From Panorpa germanica (taxonomy: Eukaryota > Arthropoda > Insecta > Mecoptera > Panorpidae), in contig OY783208.1 of assembly GCA_963678705.1 (NCBI GenBank), positions 10,025,282 to 10,089,281 of the forward strand: DNA of 64,000 nucleotides, read 5' to 3'. Positions within the stretch are counted from its first letter, which is position 1. Each line of letters starts with the position of its first letter. Below, piece by piece: positions 9,961-21,489 of this stretch. The translations under genes were made by a program, and so were the position numbers. The notes under the pieces were generated by a model. It had not been told where the DNA came from, ran no database searches, and saw nothing but the letters and a program-made list of their open reading frames with translations.

Positions 9961-11388
9961 TAGTTCAATTCAAGAGACAGGCCGACTTGTAGTTCAGTGA
10001 TATCCCGTGAAGTAGCTGATATTTAAGACAGTGAAGGTGTGTTCATAATAATAACAATCGATGACATCGATGATCTTAACGAATTGAAATCGATTTCAAA
10101 AGCATTGGACCTTTTAAGCCCATCCAGTTTTCAAAGTATTCATGCGGTAAATATAAACGTTGACAAAGTAAATTTTATTAGCCTCGAAACATTGCGGATA
10201 GTAGAAAAAAATAACGCCATTGAAGGGTTGATCAACATAAAAACCATACAACTGTTTGGAAATGGGATTAGATATATTGGCTCAAAAGTCACAACAACTT
10301 GACTCACCTTGACGAATAGTTTCAATATTGAATTAACCTTAAAACGTTGTCGTTAAAGCACAACAAAATTAAAAGTTTTCCTCTGCGTATACCGGGCACC
10401 TTAACAATTTGTTTTTATCTCAATACATTTTGTGGCTCCTTGGCACTAAGGGAGACTACAAAAAGTTGATTTATCTTGTAATCAATACAAAACTTACAAT
10501 TTACCGCACAACAACAAATCTTTACAAGAAACGCAACCAGACTTGAAAGTTATTGATTTAATGTAAAATTGTTTGAATACTGACATTGTGAAGCAAATTC
10601 AAAATTCTAAATTACGTCATATGAAACGTCGCAAAATTATTCCGCAGCGAAGAGTTGTGATCAAAAACACGACGGTGTTGATGACCGTTGAAAAAAATGA
10701 TCAGAACGAAAAGCAGAACACCACATGGATAGCTGTTACTTCGGCTGCACTGGCTGTTGTTGTATTTGCAGGTTAGAATTACAATCATTTTTATTTTAAT
10801 TGTAGAATAGGTAACCCTCCTAACAATTAACGATGGCCTACAATCTTAATTCAGAGAGAGTTATGAGAGTGGGGATAACATGTGTTTTATGTTCCAGGCC
10901 GAAATTTTCTTGAATAAATTTTACATATGTTACACAATTATAAAACCTATATTTTTCAAAACATACTAATATACTTTTAGTGTTATTTCAGCAAATTCTT
11001 TTTGAAGGTTGTTTTTAAACTTCAGGATTATCATTGGTTTGTTAGTGCATCTCTTTCTCTTCATGTACCCCATAGTAAATACTCATGGGCACCACATTTT
11101 GACAGTATTTAGTTCGAGAAAAGTTTTGCGAAATTTACATCGTGGCACGGTCCTGTTAACACCACGTGTCTTGTAGGTTCAATAGATCCAACTCAAGTAC
11201 AAGGAAGTGTTCCCCGTTACAGCATCTTTAATAAAATAACACCGACCTGGAACATAAGACGCTCTCTGTATATCTTGAGTAAAATAAATTTAAAATTTAT
11301 TGAGTACAAAACATAATTGAAACATAATTAAGTGTTCCTAACTCATAATATTAATAATTACAACATAGAAAACCTGTTTCCTTTTTAG

Positions 11389-11586
11389 TAATTGCCGTCA
11401 TTTTGTTTGTCTACAAACAACGGAGAAGATCGAACTCGAATCGAAATGTCAACGATGCAGTTATGTTAAATGAACTTTATGATGACATCACATCCGCTCT
11501 AGTTTATGACTTTCCGACGTTCCGTCCACGTTATGACGAAGTAAGACCACAGTCTACCTATTTAGCGGTCCTGCCTGATATTCCAG
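11389..11586 (+). CDS. LRR1 exon: second half of membrane helix and cytoplasmic tail
   Basis: Acceptor ctttttag and donor CCAG|GTACGT are both canonical. Encodes the end of a transmembrane helix, a stop-transfer KQRRR, then NVNDAVMLNELYDDI and a proline/arginine-rich stretch to TYLAVLPDIP. It is nearly the same as LRR2 exon 21059-21307, which has an extra PFYHYPRF-type repeat unit. Tyrosine motifs YDDI and STYLAV resemble SH2-docking or ITIM-like sites; that is inference. The exon is open although the upstream ectodomain is ruined. Confidence 0.65.
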
Positions 11587-11749
11587 GTACGTAATTAAAG
11601 AACGCCCAACGTGAAGTGAACCTAATTATTGAAAAGTCAATTAGTTGCTTTTACAAGCACATTGTGTAACATTGATACCTAAAGCTTCAAATACAACAAT
11701 TAAACAATAATTAAAAAAATAAAGTTGATGTGTTATTCAATTGTTTTAG

Positions 11750-11814
11750 GGCCCCATCTTTCGGATCAGCAGAACGACGATTCCGAAGAGCATCATTATG
11801 AGGACCTTGACTGA
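11750..11814 (+). CDS. LRR1 last exon, acidic C-terminus with YEDL
   Basis: Acceptor ttgttttag joins in phase to the preceding exon. Encodes about 21 residues, GPHLSDQQNDDSEEHHYEDL then D and stop. The LRR2 counterpart ends ENIYEEIG. The intron before it (11587-11749) is 163 bp, whereas the matching LRR2 intron was enlarged to over 1 kb by a repeat insertion. Confidence 0.65.
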
Positions 11815-11953
11815 CGACTAACATGGCTTCATTGTAGCTACAAAGTCAGCTCGTTGTGTTTCTTAATAACATTTTCTTAATTTTTAGTTGAGCTAAGTTT
11901 ATATTAAACTTGGATTAACTGGCAATAGTTCATATTATATTTATACGTTCTAA

Positions 11954-12290
11954 TAGCCCGGTCAAATTAAACCAAAAAATAAGAGTAAAGTTACATAAAT
12001 TCCCACCTAGCTGAAAATCAGTAAGATTGTTTAAAATATCATTAAAAACAAAATTTGAAAACTCCCCATCTTTCCCCTGTACGGAAAAAATTTTATTCAA
12101 GGTCAAAGGTCAAAGAAATGAGTTTTTCGCGATTTTCAGCAAAACGGTAAGTTTTATCATAAAAATACCTCAGACAAAAATTGTAGATCATAAAATTATC
12201 TACAAAAAATTTATTAATACTTTTTTCTCTACGAGCTACCGTTTTTGAGATATAACGATTCAAAAAGTTGTAATCGTCATAATATGCATG
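11954..12290 (+). repeat. Left terminal inverted repeat of the Academ-like element
   Basis: Inverse copy of 13805-14140 with only a few differences. Contains ggtcaaaggtcaaagaaatg and a gtagatcataaaattatctac stem. The inner end is a cgtcataatatgcatg segment. A 73-codon frame (12027-12248) runs through it and is mirrored in the other terminus, which need not mean coding. Confidence 0.85.
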
Positions 12291-12407
12291 AGTACGCCAC
12301 GTATATATACATCTCTATAGTTGTAATATATGTTAAAGTATTTTTCTATCGGTCGTTGTAACTTACACTACTAATATAAAATATACATAAGTTATATATA
12401 TAAATAA

Positions 12408-13624
12408 ATACCTGTCGTATTTGATGGCTATAATGATTGGACGAGAAATACCAAAGCTGCAGAACAGCGTCGTCGAACTTTAGCAACATCTTCATCAATT
12501 GATATTTTATTTGATGAAAATATGACAGTTCCAACCAGCCAACAAAAATTTCTTTCTAATACTCACAACAAGTCTCGGTTCATTTCAATGTTGAAAAAAA
12601 GATTTACTACGGAAAATATATTGGTAAGACAAGCTAATAATGATGCTGATGTATTGATAATTGAAACAGCAATTGAGCAATTCAATTTGACAAATACAAC
12701 TATTGTTGTTGGTGAAGATATAGACTTACTCGTATTACTGACTGCTCGAACTCCAACTGAAAAAATTATTTTCTACTTAAAACCAGGAAAAGCTCAACAT
12801 CAATCGGAAATGTATTCATCAAAAAGTTTATCTACTTTTGCAAAGTGTCAAAATCATGTACTATTTTTACACGCAATAACTGGCTGTGATACGACATCTG
12901 CATTTTACAGGAGGGGTAAAATAACAGTTTTCAAACTATTTGAGAAACAAAATTTAATTGAATGTGCTGAAGTTTTTAAAAATAGTAATTCTACTCGACA
13001 AGAAATTATTACTAACGGCATTCGCTTTCTTCTTTCTATGTACGGAGCTCTTAAAAAAACTACCTGCTTAGATAAGTATAGATATGCATGTTTCGTTAAA
13101 AACACCAAAAGTAAAAACAAGTACAATTAGCTTGTCTTCCTCCAACCTCAGTTGCTGCTCATCAACATCTTTTTAGGGTATATTACCAAGTTCAAGTGTG
13201 GCTTGGTTATCAGCTAGACCCTACAGACTGGGGTTGGAAGTTGGTCAACAATTCATTAGAACCAGTGCACACTTTACTTCCACCTGCGCCGGAAAAACTG
13301 CTGAACTCGATTTTTTGCAACTGCAAAAAGGGATGCAGTGCTAAATGTGGTTGCAAAAAAGTCGGACTATTCTGTTCTCCGGCATGTACACATTGTCAAG
13401 GCCGGTTGTGCTCTAATATTGAATCACCAACAGTAGAGGATCCGTTTGATTCCAACGAGGCAACATGCGATACATCGCTATTAACGCAGTTTACATGCAC
13501 TCAGGATGAAGATGAAGAAGAACAAGAACAAGAACAAGAAGAACAAGAACAAGACGAACAAGAACAAGAAGATCAAGAAGAAGAACCAGAAGAAGATTTT
13601 GAAAGTTACGACTCGGACGATTAA
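12408..13624 (+). pseudogene. XPG/FEN1-like nuclease domain plus CXC cysteine-rich domain protein, one frameshift
   Basis: The open frame begins after a stop at 12405 with PVVFDGYND, without a visible ATG, so the N-terminus is missing or in another exon. Acidic motifs follow: NDADVLIIETAI (12637), GEDIDLLVLL (12712) and HAITGCDTTSAFY (12871). Their spacing and Asp placement match the XPG-I/FEN1 PIN-like active site. The frame stops at 13128; a one-base shift near 13118 continues as ACLPPTSVAAHQH, then VQVWLGYQLDPTDWGW and the cysteine cluster CNCKKGCSAKCGCKK (13315-13420), like tesmin/TSO1 CXC. It ends in a Glu/Gln/Asp-rich tail. This two-part protein is a known, widely repeated metazoan 'uncharacterised' family. 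Function within the transposon is not known to me. Confidence 0.7.
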
Positions 13625-13803
13625 ATTTCACTACTTTTTTTTAACTTAAATTGCTTTTATCTTTTCAATCTCTGCTAATATCCATTATTTTTCAATAGTT
13701 TCAAATTAAACAGGATCAAAACTGACCCGTGGAATAGGCCTACTGGGGAAACTACGTTAAAAAAAACGCGCTAAGTACACTACCTCATAGGTGGCGAGGA
13801 AAC

Positions 13804-14140
13804 GTGTGCATATTATGACGATTACAACTTTTACAACTTTTTGAATCGTTATATCTCAGAAACGGTGGCTCGTAGAGAAAAAAGTATTAATAAATTTTTT
13901 GTAGATAATTTTATAATCTACAATTTTTGTCTGAGGTATTTTTATGATAAAACTTACCGTTTTGCTGAAAATCGCGAAAAACTCATTTCTTTGACCTTTG
14001 ACCTTGAATAAAAAATTTTCCGTACAGGGGATAGATGGGGAGTTTTCAAATTTTGTTTTTAATGATATTTTAAACAATCTTACCGATTTTCAGCTAGGTG
14101 GGAATTTATGTAACTTCGAATGTCTAACTTGACCGGGCTA
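13804..14140 (-). repeat. Right terminal inverted repeat of the Academ-like element
   Basis: Inverse of the left terminus; ends ttgaccgggcta at 14140, followed by taa. The last ~30 bp before the end diverge slightly (taacttcgaatgtctaac). The sequence runs continuously through ggtcaaag-type repeats and the attatctac stem. Confidence 0.85.
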
Positions 14141-17090
14141 TAAATAAAAATCTTATTTTATGAAAAACATTTTTGTAATTATTTTTGTTTCTACTTTTTA
14201 TTTGTAATTATATTTCTTATCTGCTGATATACTTGTCACAAAAAAATCATTAATGGTTCTATTTTTGAGCCAAACATGTAAACAAATACACCTGAACATT
14301 ATAATATACTAGCGTTCAGCCCGTCTCGAAGCGATGTTAAATAAGATAATTTGTAGCCGTCGTTTCTATAAAATGGCGCCGTACTCGTATTGATAAAGTT
14401 TGCTATCAGGTCTTCAAATGTCTAATTTTTAGTGAGTCGCAATACTATAGGACGTAACAATTAAAATAGTCATTTTTGTTCCATTAATCATAAAAAATTA
14501 TAAGAAAACAAGTTGTCCCTCGACGGCACGTTCGATTTCAAGTCTGTGCAATGCCATCTCGTTTATACAACAGTCCGAAACCCAGTAAACGAAAGACTGG
14601 TTAAATTCCAATCAGTACTGACAGCTGTCACGTGCAACACATAAAGATTTCATATTATTAAAGCGATGAACAAAGGTAAATAAAATCGATTCCTCTTTAG
14701 TCTTTTTAGTTACACACTTTAACACTAGTCCATTGACGTCAAAATATGATATACATATTTTAAATAGCTCTGTTAACTTTTAAATATTAAAAAACAAAAA
14801 ATAAACCCAATTGATATATCGATAGCACAGTTCTTTAATAAAACAACTCTGACAAATTGAAATTTAGGTTAATGCACAATTATATGTAAATTTGAATCCC
14901 CTATCGATTCAATACTCACATAACTCGAATATTTATTTCATCGATCTTTCAAAACTCAACATTTTGAGTTGTCTCACTTATGAACTGCACGATTAATATA
15001 TTTTAATAAAAATGTAAAAAATCCAACTTTAAAAGTATGATTTCACAGTCCGATTTGAATCATTTCTAATCAAAACGGAAATGCGGTATCAGATCCGCTC
15101 CGTGCGTCCATCGAACAATGAACACAAACCGCCATTACGCAGCTAAAATGTAAGGGCGCTCTCAGTCTGGTTTAAAATACTTGCAGCGTCCGACTTATGC
15201 AGTTGACTGCGGTCGCATTTATTTGATAAAGTGTGCTAATGCGAAACAACTTCAATTCTCGTTACTAAAAAAGTAGACATTGTTAGCAGACAGTTGCAGT
15301 GTGAGAGTAGCCTTAACCAACACGCTGCGCTGGTTCCCTGCGTAGGCCCGGTCTGCCTTACAGGGGATCCGGATGCGGACAACCTCATGACCCCCCTCTC
15401 ACTCCACTTCTACTTACATGACTAAAATTTAACAAAAGTTAAGACCGACGTAATTTAAGTTTATTAAATAAATTTTTAATTTGAAATTAATTAAATATTT
15501 ATTAAATTTAAAGTATCTGGCAAATTTTTATGATAATATTTTAAAACTTCATTAATGTATAGATTATATAACATATATATAACTTGGAGAACATGGCATA
15601 ATTTTTTAAAGTAGAATATAAATTTTAGATATTATAAGCGCACTGTGGTTTTATTATTACAATATGGCTAAAATGTTTTTCTCTTCCATTAATTACTTCA
15701 TTCAGTCAAAACAAATTAAAGATTATTTTAATAAAAACATTTTCTATTTAATTTTAATTTCCCTTTTTTAATCCCAATAGTTTCGCTCGCCACCCTACGC
15801 TGCCCATCCCCAATTCATGAATTTACTAAAGCTAAAGCCAGGAGGATTGAACTGTAGAAGATCATCATTTTAAAGTTGTTTTCATTTTCAATATGTAAAT
15901 AGTGTTTGTAGATTTTGTGCAGTTTCCCCTTAAATCGCAATAAAAGTTCATTTTAAAAAAGAAACATTTAAGGGGCGGCATTTCGAAGACTTGCATCACC
16001 CTGGGATAATCCATCGCACTGCATTTTAACAGAAAAACCAAATCACCCCCAACATAAACAATAATTCCACCTGAAAACATCCGGAAGAGACAACGACGGC
16101 CTCTTTGCGACATTTCATGCATGTAATACATTTTACCAGGTAAGACTAAATTTACAACTAGACGACAACATTCCTGACTTACTTTATGACAATGGCACTA
16201 ATATTATTAAGAAACTATTAAAATGTTTGCAGGACACAAAATTAACAAATAAAATTGTATAATTCAAATAAAATAGGAAAGAGGATCTGTACAATCAGAA
16301 TGTCCTAAAACTAAAATAAATAAATTACAATTATGTTCGCCTAAGAAGAAAATAATTATTTAACATAATTAAAGGTACCTATTTAGTAAAGAATGTTACC
16401 TAATATACAACGTTTTGTGACGTATTTTTTATAAATTGTTTAGGTTCTTGTCCAACAAAAGTAGCCTTGAGTTCTTCCTTCTTCAAATAAATACAGTTTG
16501 TTGTGTTTTTGATTTTGCAAAGACTTAAATATTTATTTATTGAATTAAAAATTCTTGAGATCTTTATATGATACCGTTATCAACGAATTTGCTGTAAACC
16601 AAGCAAGAAAAGAACCGGAAACCACACTTTGGAACCGTGCTCATTAATTTTATTAATTTTTATTCGTGTGGTATTCTCTTTATTTTTGAATTTGCGTATT
16701 CTAATAATTATTTATTTTGTTATCATCGATGCAAACAGGAATTTTATTGGTTTTCTTTCGAGTTCTTATTATTGTGATAAATCTAAGATCTCTGGTTGCA
16801 GCATTGCGTGGCCTAAATTGTTACTTAACTTTACTAGTAAATCCATTACTTATTGATTAAAAAATAAGGTTCATTGGGTTCACATTTATCTCACGAAGGT
16901 ACTCAAAGAACGAGTTACGTTCGTAACTCGAGGTACCGCAAGTTGTCCTCACTATACTAATTTGTGTAATGCAATAAATTATTATTTTATTAAACGAAAT
17001 GTTCTTCAAGTCAATTTTACATCGCGCCCTTTTTTTGTTCACGCCGGCCCTGGCTAGTTTATTTAAGTTGTTTTATAGATTAAAAACTTT
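14141..17090. other. Non-coding interval with duplicated repeat blocks
   Basis: No supportable gene. 14290-14330 has the end motif attataatatactagcg shared with repeat family R2. 14360-14500 resembles the 5' part of repeat R1. 14515-14745 is homologous to 17880-18095, including cagctgtcacgtgcaacaca. A GC-richer patch at 15310-15420 is of unknown nature. 16565-16640 copies 6715-6790. Short frames here (for example 15865-16131) show no recognised domain. Confidence 0.5.
14340..14745 (+). repeat. Segmental duplicate, partner of 17690-18095
   Basis: Both copies share tttctataaaa..., a gaccaaat/gtctaattttt region, the gttcgatttc stretch, cagctgtcacgtgcaacaca followed by taaag, and a gtctttttag / tagtc.attgatgtcaaa end. 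Similarity is patchy (indels), so this is an old duplication lying upstream of LRR2 and between the two LRR genes. Confidence 0.6.
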
Positions 17091-18467
17091 AAGTCAACCA
17101 ATGGCATCTAAAACGGAAACTTGTGTAAAATGTTTATAAAAATGACCGCCATTAAAAATTATCGAAATAATGAACAAACGGAAGAGCGAAACCGTTGGGC
17201 TATAAAACAAACTGTGAAATTCCTTAAAACATGAGAACGTTGAAGCGAGTACACTGTCTGTTGACCATTAGAAAAGTTTATTGAAACTATTTTGTCTTTT
17301 AATTTGCCGCCGTTCTAAAATGCAGACCACGTGGCCCCCTAGAAACGGCACTGCTTACGTAAGATCAACGTTAAAATTCATGAAAGGGCGCGTATAATTT
17401 GTGAACCTTAAGGGTACGGCTTAGTACAGGAGGCGCTCTTAACAGACCCTTGCTTCACACGAACTAAATTAATCAACTTTTTAGCATTTGATGCATTCAG
17501 ACCCCGGTGCATTAATTTTCATAACACGTGCGGTGAATTTTCATAGAATTGTTTAATAAATTTAGACAACAATTCGTCTTAAAACAAAAATTAATAACCG
17601 GCTCTTAATTCTAATTAGCATTTGTCAATTAAATTTGTATTAAAATTAGGAATAATTTTAAAAATGTAAATGATAACCGTATCTGCGTTTTACATGAACA
17701 TTATTCCAGAAATTCGTACGAAAATAAGATAAGTTTAATGGGGAAGTGTCCCATGTCCTAATTTCTATAAAAATGTCTTTGAGGACCATAAATGACCAAT
17801 TATTTGTTAATAAGTCGCTATAGTTAAGAAGATATAAACAAATCATTTTTGTCCCTTTAATCAATATAGAAATTAAAGTTAAGAAGTTAAGTTCGATTTC
17901 CGCCCTCTTTTCACGCCTAGGAATTGCCAACTCGTTTGTACAATAGAGTGTAAAAGAGATACACAAAGAAACTAGTTAAGCGTCAGATATTAGCTACAGC
18001 TGTCACGTGCAACACATAAAGTTTTGATATTATGATTTCTTTTTAGTCTGCAGACTTAAATTCTAGTCGATTGATGTCAAAGTATAGCCTCTGTTCTTTC
18101 CTGTACCAATTTGTGCAATGCAATAAATAGCAAAGTATATTCTGTTAATATTTTGTAGTTCGGAAGGCCCGGGGCTCGCTTTTGTTCGGGCTTGTCTTTA
18201 AGGAAATTTGACATTATTAAAATAAACGGATGCAAAAATAAATAAAATACATAATCAAAGGAAATGCGATAACGATAACCCGATGAAACCCAATGGCAAA
18301 ACGTTTCAAAAAATAAGAAGTATAATTAGTTAATAGAGCGTTGCCCGTCTAAGCAGCATGTGTTAAGCATTACAATGTGGACAAAGTGTGTAGAGTGATT
18401 AAAAGTGTATTTAAGAAAAAGAAAGATAGTTTACTTTGCCAAATAGGCTTTTTTTATATAATTAAAA
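17091..18467 (+). other. 5' flank of LRR2
   Basis: Contains the block shared with 9733-9815 (17100-17185) and the second copy of the segmental repeat (17690-18095). A leader-like segment at 18340-18415 (aagcagcatgtgttaag...gtgtgtagagtgatt) resembles 34195-34232, which precedes the third LRR copy. The leader similarity suggests transcription starts near 18340; this is inference. Confidence 0.45.
17690..18095 (+). repeat. Segmental duplicate, partner of 14340-14745
   Basis: See partner entry. Its first part (17690-17900) also resembles 24330-24450, with shared agaaattcgtacgaaaataag, so at least three copies of this segment exist. Confidence 0.55.
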
Positions 18468-21058
18468 TTGTACGGCTTAAAGATTAATCTGTTTATTGTA
18501 TTTCTTGCGATTGTAAATGTTCAAACAGTCTATTTTGGCTCATTATTTTGGTTGGATGATGGGAACCAATTAAAATCTATTCCAAGCGAATGGAACGTTG
18601 AAGACCCGTCCATTACAACAGACATTCATGTGCGTAATGTAAAAGTTGACAAGATAAATAGCGGTGCTTTTAAGAACTTTACCAGCCTCAAAACGCTGGA
18701 GCTAATAGGTAGAGTAACCGCCATTGAGGACGACGTCTTCACTGGATTGAACAACTTAACAAGCATAACACTAAATGGAGTCGGCATTCAAGACATCGGC
18801 CCAAAAGTGTTCCATAATTTAAATCGTTTGACGTTCTTGAACATGGCAACAAATGAAATTAGTGAAATACATCTTACTAACTTAACAATGTTAACAGAAC
18901 TGAATTTATTTCATAATAATATCACAGAATTAACTCCTAACACTTTAATTAACTTAGTGAACCTGAAAATTATTGACTTAAGTGAGAATAAAATCTGTGC
19001 TTTAATATACAGGGCATTCGCTGATTGTCCGAATCTTACTAGTTTAAATTTAAATAAAAATCAGATTGCAGATATTGGACCAGGTGCTTTTATACACCTA
19101 TCCAAGTTGGAGGAATTGTTCTTAAATCATAACAATTTAGCGAAAATAACAGTGCAACAGTTGCCGAATTTGAAACGATTAGATTTGTCATATAACAAGA
19201 TCACATTTCTTGAAGAGGACACTTTAATGCAGTTGCCTGAATTGACTGCAATCTGGTTGGATCATAACTTAATAACGAGAGTAGATAAAGATTATTTTCT
19301 TAACACACCTAAATTAGATTATTTAAACTTAGAGAATTTAACTTAATAAAAGAATTTTATTTACCTGATAAATTAGAAAAGTTAATCTATGTCTTTTTAC
19401 AACACAACCACTTAGAGTCTATAGAATTATCAGCCACAACTCAAAGAAACATAGAGGTATTATATTTAAGTGACAACAACTTTACTCACCTTAACGAATC
19501 GTTTCAACATTTAATTAACCTTGAAACATTGTCATTGAAAAACAACAAAATTAAAACTTTGCCTGGTGTATACCAGGTAATTTGACTGACTTGGATTTAT
19601 CTCACAATGAATTCTGTGGCTCTGTAACTCAAGGGAAGCTGCGAATAGTAGATTTATCTGATAACAAAATTAGAGAAATAAATAGTAATAGTTTTAGAAA
19701 CTTACCAGAGCTGGTTTCTGCTACGATGCATACCAATAAAATCCGTTCAATAAAGTCCGGCACATTCGCTGGTTGTTCGAACCTACCTGAATTGTACTTG
19801 TATAACAATCAGCTGGCAGATATCGAACCAGACGCATTTAGGGACCTTCAAAATTTGGAAGTGTTAATTTTAAGGAACAACAATTTAACGACAATAACGC
19901 CAAATCATTTCAAAGGGTTGACGAGCTTAAGGAGATTAGATTTATCACATAACAATATCACATCCTTTGATCCGCTTCTTTTATACAATTTAACAGAATT
20001 AACTCACATTTGGTTCATCAATAACCTAATAACGAGTTTACCTGAAAGATTCTTTAACAACACACCTAAATTAGAATATTTAGACTTTGGATTTAATTTG
20101 TTAAAAGAATTTAATTTACCCGATAAATTAGAAAAGTTGAACAGTGTCTTTTTAGAATATAATCAAATAGAGTCTATAGAATTATCAGCCGCAACTCAGA
20201 GAAACATAGAAGTATTAGATTTAAGTGAAAACAACTTGACTCACCTTGACGAATCATTTTAACATTTAATTAACCTTCGCGAATTGTCATTAAAGAAAAA
20301 CAAAATCAATAGTTTTCCTCTGTGTATACCGGGTAGTTTAACAAATTTGGATTTGTCTCAGAATGAACTATGTAAGATAGCGCTGGATAAATTCTGTGGC
20401 TCTGTAAGTCAAGGGAAGCTGCGAGTAATTATTTTTATCTTCTAATCAGTTTACATTTTATAATTTGACGCATAGCAACAAATCTTTACAAGAATCGCAA
20501 CCAAATTTGAACGAAATTGATTTAAGCAAAAATTTCTTGAATGCCGACACAGTGAAGCTAATTAAAACTTTTAAGTTGCATCACATAAAATTTGAACCGC
20601 AGCTAAAAGTTATCATCAAAATCATTCATAATAAAAGCATGGACGGGGAAGGAAACACCACATGGATAGTGGTTACGTCGGCTGCACTGGCTGTTGCTGT
20701 ATTTGCAGGTTAGAATTACAAACCTATTTATCTTAATTGTAGAATAGGTAACCCTCCTAACAATTTAGGGTAGAACGCAATTTTAATTCAGAGAGAGACT
20801 TTGACATAATTCCGTTCAGGAAAAGTTTATCGCGAAATTTACATCGTAGCACGGTCCTGTAGGAACTACGTGTCCTGCAGGTCCACGTTACTGCATCCTT
20901 AATGAAATAACACGGACCTGGAACATAAAACGCTCCTTGCACATCCACAGTAAAATAAATTTCAAATTTATTGAGTGCAAAACATAATTGAAACATAATT
21001 AAGTGTTCCTAACGCATCAAATTAATAATTACTACATAGAAAACCTGTTCCTTTTCAG

Positions 21059-21307
21059 TAATGACCGCCATTGTGTTTGTATATAAACAACGGAGAAGAA
21101 CTAACCCGAATCGAAATGTCAACGATGCAGTTATGTTAAATGAACTTTATGATGACGTCGGACGCACTCCATTTTATCACTATCCCAGGTTTCCAATTTA
21201 CGACTCTGTGGGAAGACCTCACATTTATCACTATCCGAGGTTCCGTCCTCGTTATGACGAAGTTCGACCACAACCTGTCTATTTAGCGGTCCTGTCTGAT
21301 ATTCCAG
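21059..21307 (+). CDS. LRR2 exon: membrane helix end and tyrosine-rich tail
   Basis: Acceptor cttttcag, donor CCAG|GTACGT. Encodes MTAIVFVYKQRRR, NVNDAVMLNELYDDV, then a duplicated YHYPRF.PIYDSVGRP unit, and PVYLAVLSDIP. The duplication of the YHYPRF block (residues ~40-62) is absent in LRR1. Tyrosine-rich with YDDV and VYLAV. Clean reading frame. Confidence 0.7.
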
Positions 21308-21489
21308 GTACGTAATTAGAGAACGCCCATCGTGAATTGAACCTAATTATTGAAAAGTCAATTAGTTGCTTTTACAAGCACATTGTGTAACATTGTTAGC
21401 TAAAGCTTAAAATACAACAATTAAACAAGAATTAAAAGATGTAAATACAAAGAAAGTAAGGTAATTTTAATTGGGTATGTTCACTATTA

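Larger units (their letters stand above)
10021..11814 (+). pseudogene. LRR1: leucine-rich-repeat transmembrane receptor, ectodomain deleted
   Basis: Paralogue of LRR2. The N-terminal cap resembles LRR2 (LNELKSI, VDKV, LETL, GIRYIGSKV, 10039-10290). At about 10290 it jumps to the penultimate LRRs (LTHLDESF region), skipping some 1.4 kb of repeats; several stops follow. The membrane-proximal exon (10573-10771) gives TTWIAVTSAALAVVVFA. It is spliced at GCAG|GTTAGA to exon 11389-11586 (VIAVILFVYKQRRR and the tail), then to exon 11750-11814 ending HHYEDLD. All three junctions keep phase. The ectodomain is broken, the last exons are clean. It either decayed recently or only the end is used. Confidence 0.75.
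11954..14140 (+). mobile_element. Academ-like DNA transposon with ~340-bp inverted termini
   Basis: The ends are inverted copies starting TAGCCCGGTCAA (11954-~12290 and ~13805-14140). The flanks carry TAA on both sides (11951-11953 and 14141-14143), a probable 3-bp target duplication. Between the termini is one gene (12408-13624) with an XPG/FEN1-like nuclease signature and a CXC-type cysteine cluster. Academ-superfamily transposons are reported to encode an XPG nuclease and have 3-4 bp duplications, so Academ is my best assignment from memory. No DDE transposase region fits in the space, so this is probably a deleted derivative. Confidence 0.65.

Noticed and set aside
15310..15420. Ribosomal or other conserved RNA gene in the GC-richer patch
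   Set aside because: No recognisable rRNA or snRNA signature and no secondary structure evident by eye.
15865..16131. 88-codon minus-strand ORF as a gene
   Set aside because: No domain, no splice context, no copy elsewhere in the window.
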